DNA of 64,000 nt, from positions 124,001-188,000 of the forward strand of contig PNMZ01000005.1 of NCBI GenBank assembly GCA_013823945.1, given 5' to 3'. Position 1 is the stretch's first letter. Every line of letters begins with the position of its first letter. Of the stretch, positions 34,407-43,389 are shown piece after piece. The notes under the pieces were generated by a model, which had not been told where the DNA came from, did no database searches, and saw nothing but the letters and a program-made list of their open reading frames with translations. Source of the DNA: a bacterium (GTDB lineage Bacteria > Armatimonadota > Fimbriimonadia > Fimbriimonadales > Fimbriimonadaceae). A program made the position numbers and the translations under genes.

Positions 34407-35209
34407 GGTTGTTTAGTGGACATTCTTGTTGGGCTTTGGCGGACAAGTCCAATGGCCATCGAAGCGGTTGCGAAAACAAACGTTATGAAATAGAGTCCGA
34501 CCAGTGGAATTTGGTTAAGTTGTGAAACCGTGCCAATGACCAGCATGAGCCAAAGGTGACCAAAAAGGGTGAGTATGCCGGCGTCAACCGTTAAAGCCTT
34601 CTGTTCCGACTTTGCGAGCGATAATGCGAAAGGAATGACCCCGAGAGCGGAGACGAGGAACCATCCGACGGCGTTTTGGTACGGTGCTTCAAATGAGTGG
34701 GTAGGCGATTGCCATGACCAATAGTTTAGTGACTTGACCATGACCGGCTCCATGAAGAAGTCTACGTGAGTGGCGAGGGCGGCGGTGGCGAGGATGATGA
34801 GAATTGGTCTTTTGAGGGCGGCGACGGCGAGAGCGGCGGCACCGACGATCATAGTCCAGGCAAAGGGGAGGAGGAGAGGATAATTTTTGTCTCCCGGGAG
34901 GGGGACGGTCGGGAACCAGTTCGCGGTATATGTGTACTCTCCAAAGGGAAAACCTGTATAAAGGCCAATGATTTCGGATGCGCCGCCGAGAGCAAAAAGG
35001 AATCCGAGGGATTGGGTTGCGGACTTAGGGGAAGTGAGTCGGGCCGCTTCTGTCCAGACTGCCCAACACCCTGACAAGATGAGGGCGATGCTGGCGGCGG
35101 GTTTGATGGGGCCGGGGTCGAGGCCAGTGAAATGAGAGAGAATTGTTCCGAAAATGCTGAATAAGGTGAGGCCAAGGAAGATTTTGAGGGGGCGGGACAG
35201 GAGGCTCAC
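34403..35209 (-). CDS. cruF: Carotenoid 1,2-hydratase, CruF family
   Basis: A 268-residue polytopic membrane protein of the CruF/DUF422 group, which adds water across the terminal 1,2 double bond of acyclic carotenoids. About eight hydrophobic segments are visible. The conserved blocks are IGLYTGFPFGEYTYTANW, VPLPGDKNYPLLLPFAWTMI, THVDFFMEPVMVK and the Asn/Trp-rich NYWSWQSP. A GTG start with TATACT ten bases upstream is used. It is the first gene of the minus-strand carotenoid string and faces the GT2 gene across 54 bases. Its product would carry the hydroxyl that the transferase glycosylates. Confidence 0.88.
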   Translation of the reverse strand: MSLLSRPLKIFLGLTLFSIFGTILSHFTGLDPGPIKPAASIALILSGCWAVWTEAARLTSPKSATQSLGFLFALGGASEIIGLYTGFPFGEYTYTANWFPTVPLPGDKNYPLLLPFAWTMIVGAAALAVAALKRPILIILATAALATHVDFFMEPVMVKSLNYWSWQSPTHSFEAPYQNAVGWFLVSALGVIPFALSLAKSEQKALTVDAGILTLFGHLWLMLVIGTVSQLNQIPLVGLYFITFVFATASMAIGLVRQSPTRMSTKQP

Positions 35210-35263
35210 GTTACAGACGAGTATACGGGTTTGGGGGAGTGTGGTTAGCGGGGGGCGGATAGA

Positions 35264-36325
35264 ATGGGGTTTGTGACGATTTCGTTCTGGATTTTGACGG
35301 GGTTTTGGATTTTGATGGCGGTCGTTGCGGTGACAAATGCGGTTCTCATTCCTCGAGTGAGGAAGGGGACGGCGCAGTGGGGGACGGTTTTGATTCCGGC
35401 ACGAGATGAGGCGGAGAACTTGCGGCGATTGTTACCTCAGTTGGTGAAAGAGGTAGAGCAGGTCATTGTTTTTGATGACGGCTCGACTGATGGGACAGGG
35501 GATGTAGCGCGAGAGCTTGGGGCGACGGTGGTGCGCGGGAGCGGAAAATTACCGGAAGGTTGGACGGGGAAGAACCATGCTTGTTGGCAATTGGCGAAGA
35601 TTGCCGCTGAAACTGCGGTTTGTGATTGGTGGCTTTTTTTGGATGCGGATACGCAGGTGGAGTCGGGATTTGGAGGGGCGATGCGCGGGATGGTTGAGAA
35701 ATACGGAGCAAAGTATCCGGTAATGACGGGCTTTCCGAAGATGCTTCCGGGAGCCTTTCCGGAGCCGATCTATCTATTTTGGGTGCCGTGGATATTGATT
35801 TCGACGATTCCTTTCGGATTGGTCTTTGCGAGTGGGATGGGGCATACTCGATTTACGAATGGACAGTTTGTTATGTGGAACTCTGCCCGCTATTTTGATA
35901 TTAATCCTCATGAGCGGAACAAGGGTGAGGTTTTGGAAGATATCAAAATCGGTCGGATGTTGGCAAGAGATGGGGTGCGAGTTTTGACGGTGGATGTGAG
36001 CCGGGTATTTTCAGTTCAAATGTATCGAAATTTGGGTGAGGCGTGGCGGGGGATGCTCAAGAACTCGTTTTATGTGACGGGGAAAGTTTGGGGGGCGGGG
36101 TTGTTGGCTTTGCTGATGTTTGGGTTGTTGGGAGTGATGCTAGTGAGTCCAGTGGCGTTTTTGGCGAGTGCGGTAACGGCGGTGGTATGTTTGGTTGGGA
36201 CGAGGTTGCCGATTTGGTGCTTGCTGTTTTATCCGGTGAGCGTTTTATTTGCGGGAGTGACGCAGATTGCGTCTGCTTGGGCGGTTCGGCGGGGAAAGGT
36301 GGCTTGGAAAGGTCGGGTTTATTGA
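35264..36325 (+). CDS. Family 2 glycosyltransferase, CruG/CrtQ-like
   Basis: A 353-residue membrane glycosyltransferase. An N-terminal membrane helix is followed by the GT-A domain: VLIPARDEAENLRRLLPQL, VFDDGSTDGTGDVARELG, LPEGWTGKNHACWQLAK, and the DxD motif in WLFLDADTQV. The C-terminal third has three to four membrane helices. The GWTGKNHACW block is typical of CrtQ and CruG-type carotenoid glycosyltransferases. Divergent to cruF, so it very likely glycosylates the hydroxyl introduced by CruF. The GT2 role in the cluster is inferred from motif and context; the sugar is unknown. Confidence 0.85.
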   Translation: MGFVTISFWILTGFWILMAVVAVTNAVLIPRVRKGTAQWGTVLIPARDEAENLRRLLPQLVKEVEQVIVFDDGSTDGTGDVARELGATVVRGSGKLPEGWTGKNHACWQLAKIAAETAVCDWWLFLDADTQVESGFGGAMRGMVEKYGAKYPVMTGFPKMLPGAFPEPIYLFWVPWILISTIPFGLVFASGMGHTRFTNGQFVMWNSARYFDINPHERNKGEVLEDIKIGRMLARDGVRVLTVDVSRVFSVQMYRNLGEAWRGMLKNSFYVTGKVWGAGLLALLMFGLLGVMLVSPVAFLASAVTAVVCLVGTRLPIWCLLFYPVSVLFAGVTQIASAWAVRRGKVAWKGRVY

Positions 36326-37359
36326 CTCGCGCAAAATCTGGGATAGGCGGATGGATGGAGTTTTGATTCGGCGAAATCGGTGAGGCGTTCTCCGATCCAT
36401 GGGCCGAATTTGAATCCGTGACCGGAGCATGGAGATGCCCAAAAGATACCGGGGGAATATTCTCCCCAGAGGAAGTCGGTGGTTGCGGTGTTAGTATAAA
36501 GGCAGGATTGGGGGTTGATGAGTTCGGGATTTGTGATATTGAATTTAGATTGTGCGAATTGGCGGAGAAGGTCGATTTTTTCTTCGGAGACGGGGCGAAT
36601 GGGATTGGCGGGATCGACTTCGGGGCCGGGGGAATGAACGCCGAATTTAATTAGGTCGGTGGAAGAGGATTCGGGCGGGAACCCGTAGATGCCATGTTCG
36701 CTGGATTCGATCCAGACTTTGGTGTGTTCGGCGGGATTGGGGACTCGAAGATATGCAAAGGTTTGGCAGTTGATGGTGACGGGGAGGTTCAGGTGTTGTT
36801 TTGACCATGCACCCAGAGTGAGGATGAGGGCGTCGTGGTCTTTTTTGAACAGGGTGGGATCGGGGAGGTGGGTTTGGATGCGTTGGTGTCCGTGGGTGAG
36901 GAGAAAATCGGTTGAGGATTGGCGGAAGAGGTCGGCGTTTGCCCATCCGGCAACGGGGTTATGGATAGCGATTTCGTTCTCGGTTAGGCGGAGAGCGGGA
37001 AAGATGGTTTGGGTGTGATCAAGGCGATCGTAAGGGATTTTGTTGGAGATTAGGCCCTGTTCGAGGGTTTGGAGGTCAGGTGTTTTCGGGTCGCCGAAGG
37101 TGACGATGCCGGATTCGGTGAAGATGGGTTTTTGGAGGAGGAGGTTGATGTTTTTCCAAAGAGGGTAGCCCTGGAGCATGATTTCGAGATAGAAGGGGTC
37201 GGGGTAGTCGAGGCGGACGATGCGGGAGTTGCCGTGGGACGAGCCTTGAGTATGGAGCGGGGGGTGTTGGTCATAGAGTGTGACTTTGTGACCTCTCTGG
37301 TGGCATGCGAGGGCGGTGGAGAGTCCCATTACTCCCGTGCCGACGATGCCGATGTTCAT
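36319..37359 (-). CDS. FAD-dependent amine oxidoreductase, monomeric sarcosine oxidase-like
   Basis: A 346-residue FAD enzyme of the MSOX/SolA group within the DAO family, oxidising secondary amino acids such as sarcosine or N-methyl-tryptophan. It has GIVGTGVMGLSTALACHQRG at the N-terminus, NSRIVRLDYPDPFY, and the C-terminal SGHGFKFGPWIGERL. The Cys in SCLYTNTATTDF sits where MSOX attaches FAD covalently. I start it at the ATG at 37359, 10 bases after the lepB stop, because 34 extra residues upstream (to 37461) are unlike the family and lie inside lepB. It overlaps the GT2 gene's 3' end by seven bases. Confidence 0.85.
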   Translation of the reverse strand: MNIGIVGTGVMGLSTALACHQRGHKVTLYDQHPPLHTQGSSHGNSRIVRLDYPDPFYLEIMLQGYPLWKNINLLLQKPIFTESGIVTFGDPKTPDLQTLEQGLISNKIPYDRLDHTQTIFPALRLTENEIAIHNPVAGWANADLFRQSSTDFLLTHGHQRIQTHLPDPTLFKKDHDALILTLGAWSKQHLNLPVTINCQTFAYLRVPNPAEHTKVWIESSEHGIYGFPPESSSTDLIKFGVHSPGPEVDPANPIRPVSEEKIDLLRQFAQSKFNITNPELINPQSCLYTNTATTDFLWGEYSPGIFWASPCSGHGFKFGPWIGERLTDFAESKLHPSAYPRFCASQ

Positions 37360-37369
37360 GGCAGAGAGT

Positions 37370-38335
37370 TTACTTGGCGAGGGGGTTGGTGAGTTTTTTG
37401 GCGCGGCTGATGGGCATCCAAGTGAATTCAGCGCGACCGACGATTTGGGAACGGTGGACAAGGCCCCAGTAGCGTCCGTCGTTGGAGCCGTTGCGGTTGT
37501 CGCCGATCATGAGATAGTAGTCTTTGGGGATACGCTGGGCGGGGAGTTCGACGGCCTCGTTAGTGTCCATCATCGGGTTGTAGAGACTGCCACCCCGGGG
37601 GGCGAAGTTGTGCTGATCTGACCACTGATCTTTTTTGAAGATGAATGGAACGACGCCTTCTGGGTTTCCTGGTTCGGTTGGATCGGTTGTTTTGTAGTTG
37701 TCGAGCTGAATGAACTTGAAATCTTCTTGCTGGTCAATGTAGGGCTGCCATTCTTCTTTGGCGAGGGGGAGCTGATTTCCTCTGGTTGGGTCGGAGATGG
37801 TTTTGTAAGGCTCTTCTACGGGTTTACCATTGCGGAAGACTTGCCAGTCTTTAATCTCGATCAGATCACCGGGGACGCCGAGACAGCGTTTGATGAAGTC
37901 AGCATCTGGGGAATCGGCGGGTCGAGCGTAAACGGAGGGTTTGAAGACCACGATGTCGCCGAATTTCGGGTCGGATGTTCGGTAAACAAATTTGTTAGCG
38001 ACGATGTAGTCGTTGGTGCGCAGGGTGTCCACCATGGAGGGGCTGGGAATGTAAAACGTTTGGATGCCGAATGGTCGGACGAGCATAAACACTACGATTG
38101 CGGCGTAGATCAAGGCGTCGGCGAGGTCATTGATGATGCGGGCAAAATTGTAGATTCCGGAGCGAAGGTGGATTGGTGTGTTTTTGAGATAGGGGTAGAG
38201 GACGAGCCGGACGGCAGTGAGGACGGCGGCGAAAATAACGATCTGGCTGATCGGCGTTCTCGCAAGCCGATCAACCAGAAGGATAAGGTTATTGGGTTGG
38301 CTCTGGGCCAACAAGAATCCAGCCCAGGTAAGCAT
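37370..38335 (-). CDS. lepB: Signal peptidase I
   Basis: Membrane serine protease that removes signal peptides from secreted proteins. The 321-residue protein has membrane helices near residues 10-25, 30-50 and 75-90, then the catalytic Ser100 in YIPSPSMVDTL and the general-base Lys149 in DFIKRCLGVPGD. Box E is YLMIGDNRNGSNDGRYWG. An insertion of about 60 residues lies between these blocks, common in larger bacterial LepB. It follows rplS by three bases, and the trmD-rplS-lepB order is a typical gene neighbourhood. Confidence 0.95.
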   Translation of the reverse strand: MLTWAGFLLAQSQPNNLILLVDRLARTPISQIVIFAAVLTAVRLVLYPYLKNTPIHLRSGIYNFARIINDLADALIYAAIVVFMLVRPFGIQTFYIPSPSMVDTLRTNDYIVANKFVYRTSDPKFGDIVVFKPSVYARPADSPDADFIKRCLGVPGDLIEIKDWQVFRNGKPVEEPYKTISDPTRGNQLPLAKEEWQPYIDQQEDFKFIQLDNYKTTDPTEPGNPEGVVPFIFKKDQWSDQHNFAPRGGSLYNPMMDTNEAVELPAQRIPKDYYLMIGDNRNGSNDGRYWGLVHRSQIVGRAEFTWMPISRAKKLTNPLAK

Positions 38336-38338
38336 TGA

Positions 38339-38689
38339 TTATCGCTTTTCCGCGATTCGTGCAGCTTTCCCGACTTTTCCTCGGATGTAGTAGAGCTTGG
38401 CTCGTCGTACTTTTCCGTGGCGGAGGACTTCAAATTTCTCGACGTTTGGGCTATGGAGGAGGAGAGTTCGCTCGACCCCGACGCCGTTACTGATTTTGCG
38501 GAGGGTGACGTTTTTGGCGATACCACCGTTCTTGACGGCAATGGCGAGACCTTCGAAGATTTGAATTCGTTCTTTGCCGCCTTCGCGGACTTTCACGTGG
38601 GCTCGGACGGTGTCTCCGGGCTTGATGACCGGGAGGTCACTTTTCAGGTTGGGTTCAGCAACGCTGGCGAGAATCGCTTGCTTAGACAT
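38339..38689 (-). CDS. rplS: 50S ribosomal protein L19 (bL19)
   Basis: A 116-residue ribosomal protein at the 30S-50S interface. The sequence is standard: [56 protein letters not shown] and [20 protein letters not shown]. The start is the ATG at 38689 with AGGA nine bases upstream; the longer frame from 38845 runs into the trmD end and is not family-like. It lies between trmD and lepB on one transcript. Confidence 0.97.
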   Translation of the reverse strand: MSKQAILASVAEPNLKSDLPVIKPGDTVRAHVKVREGGKERIQIFEGLAIAVKNGGIAKNVTLRKISNGVGVERTLLLHSPNVEKFEVLRHGKVRRAKLYYIRGKVGKAARIAEKR

Positions 38690-38748
38690 AGTTTCGTTGT
38701 TTCCTGCTTGGCATGAGTAGGCCGGGATGGCGTGACTCAGGAAGCAGA

Positions 38749-39459
38749 TTATAGCAAATCGATATCGGTTGGTTGCAGGTCGGCCCGGGCGAATAGGTCT
38801 GGTCGCCGGGATTTTGTGCGAATCAGCTGTTGTTGGCGGCGCCATTCGGCGATTTTTTTGTGGTCACCGGAACGGAGAACGGGCGGTACTTCTTCGCCAA
38901 GGAATTCAACCGGGCGTGTGTAGAGAGGAAAACCGAGGAGTCCGGAATTGGAGTGGGAGTCGTCTTGGTGAGATTCTGGAGAGCCGAGGACACCGGGGAG
39001 GAGGCGAACGATGCTGTCGGTCATGGCGAGAGCAGGAAGTTCTCCTCCGGTGAGGACGAAATCGCCAATAGTGAGGATATGGGTGGCGATTTGGGTTGCG
39101 ACGCGCTCATCAATCCCTTCGTAATGACCACAAATGAAAATGATGTGTTCGGCTTGGCTGAATTGCTCGGCGTGGGACTGAGTAAAAAGTTCGCCTGCGG
39201 GATCGGTGAGGATGATTTTTGTTTGGGAATTAGGCGAGTAGGATTGTACTGCTAGGTGGATGAGAGGAGCCATCATGACCATCCCGGGGCCTCCGCCATA
39301 GGGAGAATCATCAACGGTACGGTGATTGTCGGTGGCGAAGTCACGAGGGTTTTGGGTGGAGAAAGTGACAAGGTTTTGGGTTTGTGCGCGGGCGATGATG
39401 CTGTGATTTAGGGTGGGTAGAACAAGGTCGGGGAAAAGGGTTACGAAGTCTATTTTCAT
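38749..39459 (-). CDS. trmD: tRNA (guanine-37-N1)-methyltransferase
   Basis: SpoU-TrmD (SPOUT) knotted methyltransferase that makes m1G37 in tRNAs, preventing frameshifts. At 236 residues it is standard, with the start [13 protein letters not shown], the [14 protein letters not shown] block, [27 protein letters not shown] and the SAM-binding knot [20 protein letters not shown]. It heads the trmD-rplS-lepB-oxidase string. rimM and rpsP, often upstream, are not present here. Confidence 0.97.
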   Translation of the reverse strand: MKIDFVTLFPDLVLPTLNHSIIARAQTQNLVTFSTQNPRDFATDNHRTVDDSPYGGGPGMVMMAPLIHLAVQSYSPNSQTKIILTDPAGELFTQSHAEQFSQAEHIIFICGHYEGIDERVATQIATHILTIGDFVLTGGELPALAMTDSIVRLLPGVLGSPESHQDDSHSNSGLLGFPLYTRPVEFLGEEVPPVLRSGDHKKIAEWRRQQQLIRTKSRRPDLFARADLQPTDIDLL

Positions 39460-39545
39460 TGCCAGTTGGTTGAGGTTACCGTGAAGCTGGAGAAGTCAGG
39501 GGAATTGCCCGATATTTTTACTGGGAAATTGAATCTGAACTCGTG

Positions 39546-41003
39546 ATGAAGCGGCGCGGCTGGACTCTGGTGGAGAACTTGACGGCGGCAACCTGTTTGG
39601 TTGTTGTGGCGGCTTCGGTTGGAAATGCGGTGGGGTTTAGTGCCGCCCGGACGAACTTTGAGAAGCAGCGCAGCGTGGTTGTGAGCCGAGTGAGGTCGGA
39701 TATTGGGGAAACGGAAGCAATGTCGCGATTGGGGGCGGCTCCGGTGAGTGGGGTGACTCAGATATCGAGTTTGTACGGAGTACCGGCGGGATTTTCACTA
39801 GCAAGAACAGTTACTGAAGATACGGCAAACAAGGGTCGCTATTTTGTGGAATGGGAGGGGAAATGGACGACGGATCGCGAGAATGTGGTTCGGGTGAGTT
39901 CTGCGGTTACAGTGAGTTTGGGGCAGATTGTTACAGTGAATCCCAAATCGACTTTTGGCGTGAATTACAACATTCCGGCGGACATGCCAGTCGCAATTGA
40001 TTTGGAGGCGCGAGGGATAGTGCCGGGGGATCGGATCACTTTAGCTCCTGTGAACACTTGGACGGCGTGGGGGAGTAATCCCCCACCGGCGTGGCTGGCG
40101 GGGCTGGTAGCACTTTTCAGTTCGACGAACGAAGTCTTGCCAGCTTTTAGTTTGGTAGAGCGGGTACCGGGTGCAGTTCCGGTTGCGGCCGGGCCGGGGT
40201 TTGTGACTGGGGATCGTTGGAGTTTGGCGGCGGGCTTTCCGACGGCGACATTCCAGGTGAGTTCGAATAATCCCGGGCTCCGGAGTAGCACTTCGGTGGT
40301 TGTTCCGGCGGGGGCGCGGTACCTGTTTGTGGGCGTGGGGGATATCCCTTATCACACGGATAACCGGAGTAGTTTGGAGGGATTTGGGGTTCGGATTGCG
40401 AAGATCGCTTCGGGGGTATCGGGCGGGGCTGAAGTTCTGGTTGACTCCCGTTGGATGTACGGTAGTCAGGGGTTCAATGGGATGTCATTCGGATATTTTG
40501 AAGCGGCGACCCTTGCGGCAGTTGATGAAAAGATGTGGCGGTTCATGCGCAAGAACAATGACGCGCAGTTTAATGATTCCGCTTATTCGGTTGATGGGGG
40601 GTTGGTCAGTGGATCGAGTCCGACTCCGAGTGCATTTTGGAATCTGCAAGGGGTGACTTGGATGCACCCAAGCGGAGGTGGAAGTCGGACGGGAGGGAGT
40701 TTCCATATTGCGGCGCGCCGATGGACGGCGGCAATTGGGGCGACGAATGCAGTTCTGACGGCCAATTGGACACGAAATGATGCTTCCAGCTCCGGCGTGG
40801 AGCTGTCCATTGTCAAGAATGGCGTGGCGATTTGGTCGGACTCTTTTTCGAGGCGGGAAGCAGCGGGAGTGAGCAAGCCAGTGAGCTTAAACCTTGGGCG
40901 ACTGAATGCTGGGGATTGGTTTGAATTTCGGCTGGGGCCAGGATCCAACGATTCATATGATTCGACGGTGGTGTGGTTCCAGTTGTCGGGGGTGCCGGAT
41001 TGA
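39546..41003 (+). CDS. Prepilin-like protein with C-terminal lectin-type beta-sandwich domains
   Basis: A 485-residue protein beginning with a type IV prepilin motif: basic RRG then WTLVENLTAATCLVVVAASV, where cleavage after Gly and a Glu at +5 are expected. The hydrophobic helix is followed by a head of two beta domains. The first, at about residues 140-290, has PGDRITLAPVNTW and PAGARYLFVGVGD then DNRSSLEGFGVRI, resembling the PA-IL/LecA lectin fold. The second, at about 350-485, ends in GDWFEFRLGPGSND. The size and domains suggest a pilus-associated adhesin rather than a major pilin. It overlaps the next gene by four bases (TTGA). The lectin assignment is inference. Confidence 0.7.
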   Translation: MKRRGWTLVENLTAATCLVVVAASVGNAVGFSAARTNFEKQRSVVVSRVRSDIGETEAMSRLGAAPVSGVTQISSLYGVPAGFSLARTVTEDTANKGRYFVEWEGKWTTDRENVVRVSSAVTVSLGQIVTVNPKSTFGVNYNIPADMPVAIDLEARGIVPGDRITLAPVNTWTAWGSNPPPAWLAGLVALFSSTNEVLPAFSLVERVPGAVPVAAGPGFVTGDRWSLAAGFPTATFQVSSNNPGLRSSTSVVVPAGARYLFVGVGDIPYHTDNRSSLEGFGVRIAKIASGVSGGAEVLVDSRWMYGSQGFNGMSFGYFEAATLAAVDEKMWRFMRKNNDAQFNDSAYSVDGGLVSGSSPTPSAFWNLQGVTWMHPSGGGSRTGGSFHIAARRWTAAIGATNAVLTANWTRNDASSSGVELSIVKNGVAIWSDSFSRREAAGVSKPVSLNLGRLNAGDWFEFRLGPGSNDSYDSTVVWFQLSGVPD

Positions 41004-42367
41004 GATTGAATCGAGGCGGGGCGATGCTCTGGGTGGTTGTGACAGCAGCGATTTTGGCGGTCGCAACGGGGGGAATGTTGCGGCTAAATGCAATGGCGAG
41101 TCAGACGGTGAGTCGGAGCGAAGAGCGAGCCCAAGCTGAGGCGGCCCTGGATGGATGGGTGAGTTTGGTCAAGGCTCAAGCGCAAAACCGATTGCTTTTG
41201 ATGCCGAGTTCCCCGAGTGCTACATTTGGCGGAGTCTTAGTCACGGGATCGGTGACAGATACAAGTTCCGTGATGGCGAGAACGGCTCAGGCTACCGCAG
41301 TGGCAGTCGTGAAGGGGAGGAGTTATAGGAGGACGGTCACTGTCGGATTGCCATTGAAGGAGACTACGGAAGCAGTTGGACTCTTTGGTACGTATTGGCA
41401 AACGAATGGGACGGACAGTTGGTGGGAATGGCCGCCCAAGCTGACGGATTCACCGACTTTGATGAGGGTTGACACACAGTTTGAATATTCCGGCCAAACG
41501 ATGAGTTTTATGCCGGATGCTCCGAGTCCGTTTGTGATTTGGGAGGGGACATTAGTTGTGCCTGAGACGGGAACATATACTTTTTCGATTAGCGCGGATA
41601 ACTGTTGGAGTTTGTGGATCAATGGATCAAATGTTTACGATGCGTTTTATGCAGGATTTTCTCACGAGGGGTATCGGAGTTCGCCTGTCAATCGGGGATT
41701 GACTTTTAACTGGACGAAGGGTCAGCGATTGCCATTTCGGTTTTATTTTATGGATTATGGCGGAGCCGGTCGGCTGATATTTCGGTGGCAGGCGCCGGGG
41801 AATACAGCTTATGTTCCTGTTCCGGCGGACGTTTTCCGTCCGGCAAATTTTGTGGGAGGAACCCGCAGGACATTTACGATCCCTTGGCGGGCCAATGCGG
41901 TTTATAACACAACCTTGGAGGACTCGCCGACGGTTGTGAGTGCGACGCCGATTGATTTGCAGAGCTTGGGTTTTTATCCGGGGGATCGGATTCGGTTGAG
42001 TATGAGTGGAGGTTGGAACGCTTGGAGTTGGCCAGCGAATCGCGAGTACATTTTTCAGAATATGTCGGCGGTAATTTCTAGTTCGAGAGCGATTAATCGT
42101 AATCCAAGGGCAACGAATCGTGTACCGAGTGCATTGAATACGGGATTAGGACAAATCACAAATCCTCATGCAGACCAAGCAAATGACTTTTGGGGGGATC
42201 AAGGCTACTTTGATGGAGCGACTTGGAGTGGTCAGCTGGGGCCGCAAGGAGTGACGATTCCGGCTGGTGGACGCTACTTATTTGTTCAGGGTTGGGACAG
42301 CTATTGGGGTGATAATGGAATTTCGCGTTTGGGTCTGAACAATGTTGTGATTGAAAGAGCGAACTGA
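41000..42367 (+). CDS. PilX-like membrane protein with PA14 and lectin-type domains
   Basis: A 455-residue protein coupled to the preceding prepilin-like gene. I set the start at TTG 41000, which overlaps the upstream TGA as TTGA; the longer frame to 40973 would read into the neighbour. The N-terminus RLNRGGAMLWVVVTAAILAV is a single membrane helix like PilX-type minor pilins. A PA14 domain follows at about 140-265 (EGTLVVPETGTYTFSISADN, GRLIFRWQAPGN). The C-terminal 150 residues contain a second copy of the module seen in the previous gene, with PGDRIRLSMSGGW and IPAGGRYLFVQGWD. It likely binds sugars at the cell surface. Confidence 0.7.
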   Translation: MRLNRGGAMLWVVVTAAILAVATGGMLRLNAMASQTVSRSEERAQAEAALDGWVSLVKAQAQNRLLLMPSSPSATFGGVLVTGSVTDTSSVMARTAQATAVAVVKGRSYRRTVTVGLPLKETTEAVGLFGTYWQTNGTDSWWEWPPKLTDSPTLMRVDTQFEYSGQTMSFMPDAPSPFVIWEGTLVVPETGTYTFSISADNCWSLWINGSNVYDAFYAGFSHEGYRSSPVNRGLTFNWTKGQRLPFRFYFMDYGGAGRLIFRWQAPGNTAYVPVPADVFRPANFVGGTRRTFTIPWRANAVYNTTLEDSPTVVSATPIDLQSLGFYPGDRIRLSMSGGWNAWSWPANREYIFQNMSAVISSSRAINRNPRATNRVPSALNTGLGQITNPHADQANDFWGDQGYFDGATWSGQLGPQGVTIPAGGRYLFVQGWDSYWGDNGISRLGLNNVVIERAN

Positions 42368-42395
42368 TTGAGATCGTTGGGGGTAAATTTGGTTT

Positions 42396-42776
42396 ATGAG
42401 CGTTCCAGCTGATTTGAAATATACAAAGTCACACGAGTGGGTGAAAGTAGATGGTGATACGGTGACGATTGGAATCACCGATCATGCGCAGAGTGAGCTG
42501 GGCGACATTGTGTTTGTTGACTTGCCGACGGTGGGCCGAGCCCTGGGTGCCTCGGATAGTTTTGGGACAGTTGAAAGTGTGAAGACGGTGAGCGACATTT
42601 ATGCACCAGTTGGGGGTGAGGTGGTCGCCGTGAACGAAACATTGGGTGCGCAGAGCGAGCTCGTCAATTCCGATCCTTATGGTGACGGATGGTTGGTCAA
42701 GTTGAAGCTGGCTGATGCAGGTGAGTTGGATGGTTTGTTGAGTGCGGAAGGGTACGAAGCAAGCTTGAACGACTAG
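42396..42776 (+). CDS. gcvH: Glycine cleavage system H protein
   Basis: Lipoyl carrier that shuttles the aminomethyl group between P and T proteins of glycine cleavage. At 126 residues it is standard, with the lipoyl-lysine Lys63 in ESVKTVSDIYAP and the N-terminal KYTKSHEWVKVDGD. gcvP and gcvT are not in this window. TAAATT lies 6 bases before the ATG, another close -10-like element. Confidence 0.95.
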   Translation: MSVPADLKYTKSHEWVKVDGDTVTIGITDHAQSELGDIVFVDLPTVGRALGASDSFGTVESVKTVSDIYAPVGGEVVAVNETLGAQSELVNSDPYGDGWLVKLKLADAGELDGLLSAEGYEASLND

Positions 42777-42864
42777 AGGAATCTGGTCAACAGATTGGGC
42801 CCCGATTAGCGACGGTCAGGTCTTTTGTTCTCTTTTTCCGATATGTGAAACGGATGGTTTCGTA

Positions 42865-43356
42865 ATGGCGTTTGGTAAATCTATGGAAAATGAGAATCGA
42901 GACTTCGGTTGGGCTCTAGCGCGTATTGCGACAGGCATTGTTATGGCGTATTATGGATCGCAGAAGGCGTTAGGGTTGTTTGGTGGGTCAGGATTTTCGG
43001 CGACAGTAGAGGGGATGTCAAGCAACATGGGAATTCCTGAACCGCTCGTTGTTTTGGCGATATTGGCGGAATTTTTGGGCGGCTTGGGATTAGTGGTTGG
43101 CTTGCTGAGTCGAGTGGCAGGATTTGGGGTCTTCGTGACGATGATGGTTGCGATGGTTGTGAATGCTAATCGAGTCGGCGGGTTTGGTGTGTTAGCAACA
43201 GGAATTCATGATTCGGTGAATTTAATTTTTTATACTTTTGTTTTGGGAATGGTTGCATTGGGAGTCGTGATTCAGGGGGCGGGGGCGTTTTCATTGGATA
43301 CGCGCCTTGGGATTGAGTCGCGCATTGGGCAGGTCTTCAGCCGAAAATCGGCCTAG
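42865..43356 (+). CDS. DoxX-family membrane protein
   Basis: A 163-residue integral membrane protein with four hydrophobic segments. It matches DoxX/DoxD-type proteins: FGWALARIATGIVMAYYGSQ, then VVLAILAEFLGGLGLVVGLL and GFGVFVTMMVAMVVNANRVG. Family members are named for a terminal quinol oxidase subunit, but most bacterial ones are of unknown function and many are linked to redox stress. It stands 88 bases after gcvH and 33 before an exporter, without overlap. Confidence 0.85.
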   Translation: MAFGKSMENENRDFGWALARIATGIVMAYYGSQKALGLFGGSGFSATVEGMSSNMGIPEPLVVLAILAEFLGGLGLVVGLLSRVAGFGVFVTMMVAMVVNANRVGGFGVLATGIHDSVNLIFYTFVLGMVALGVVIQGAGAFSLDTRLGIESRIGQVFSRKSA

Positions 43357-43389
43357 GTTTGGTAGGTTGTGTGCCGTAGGATAGGGGCT

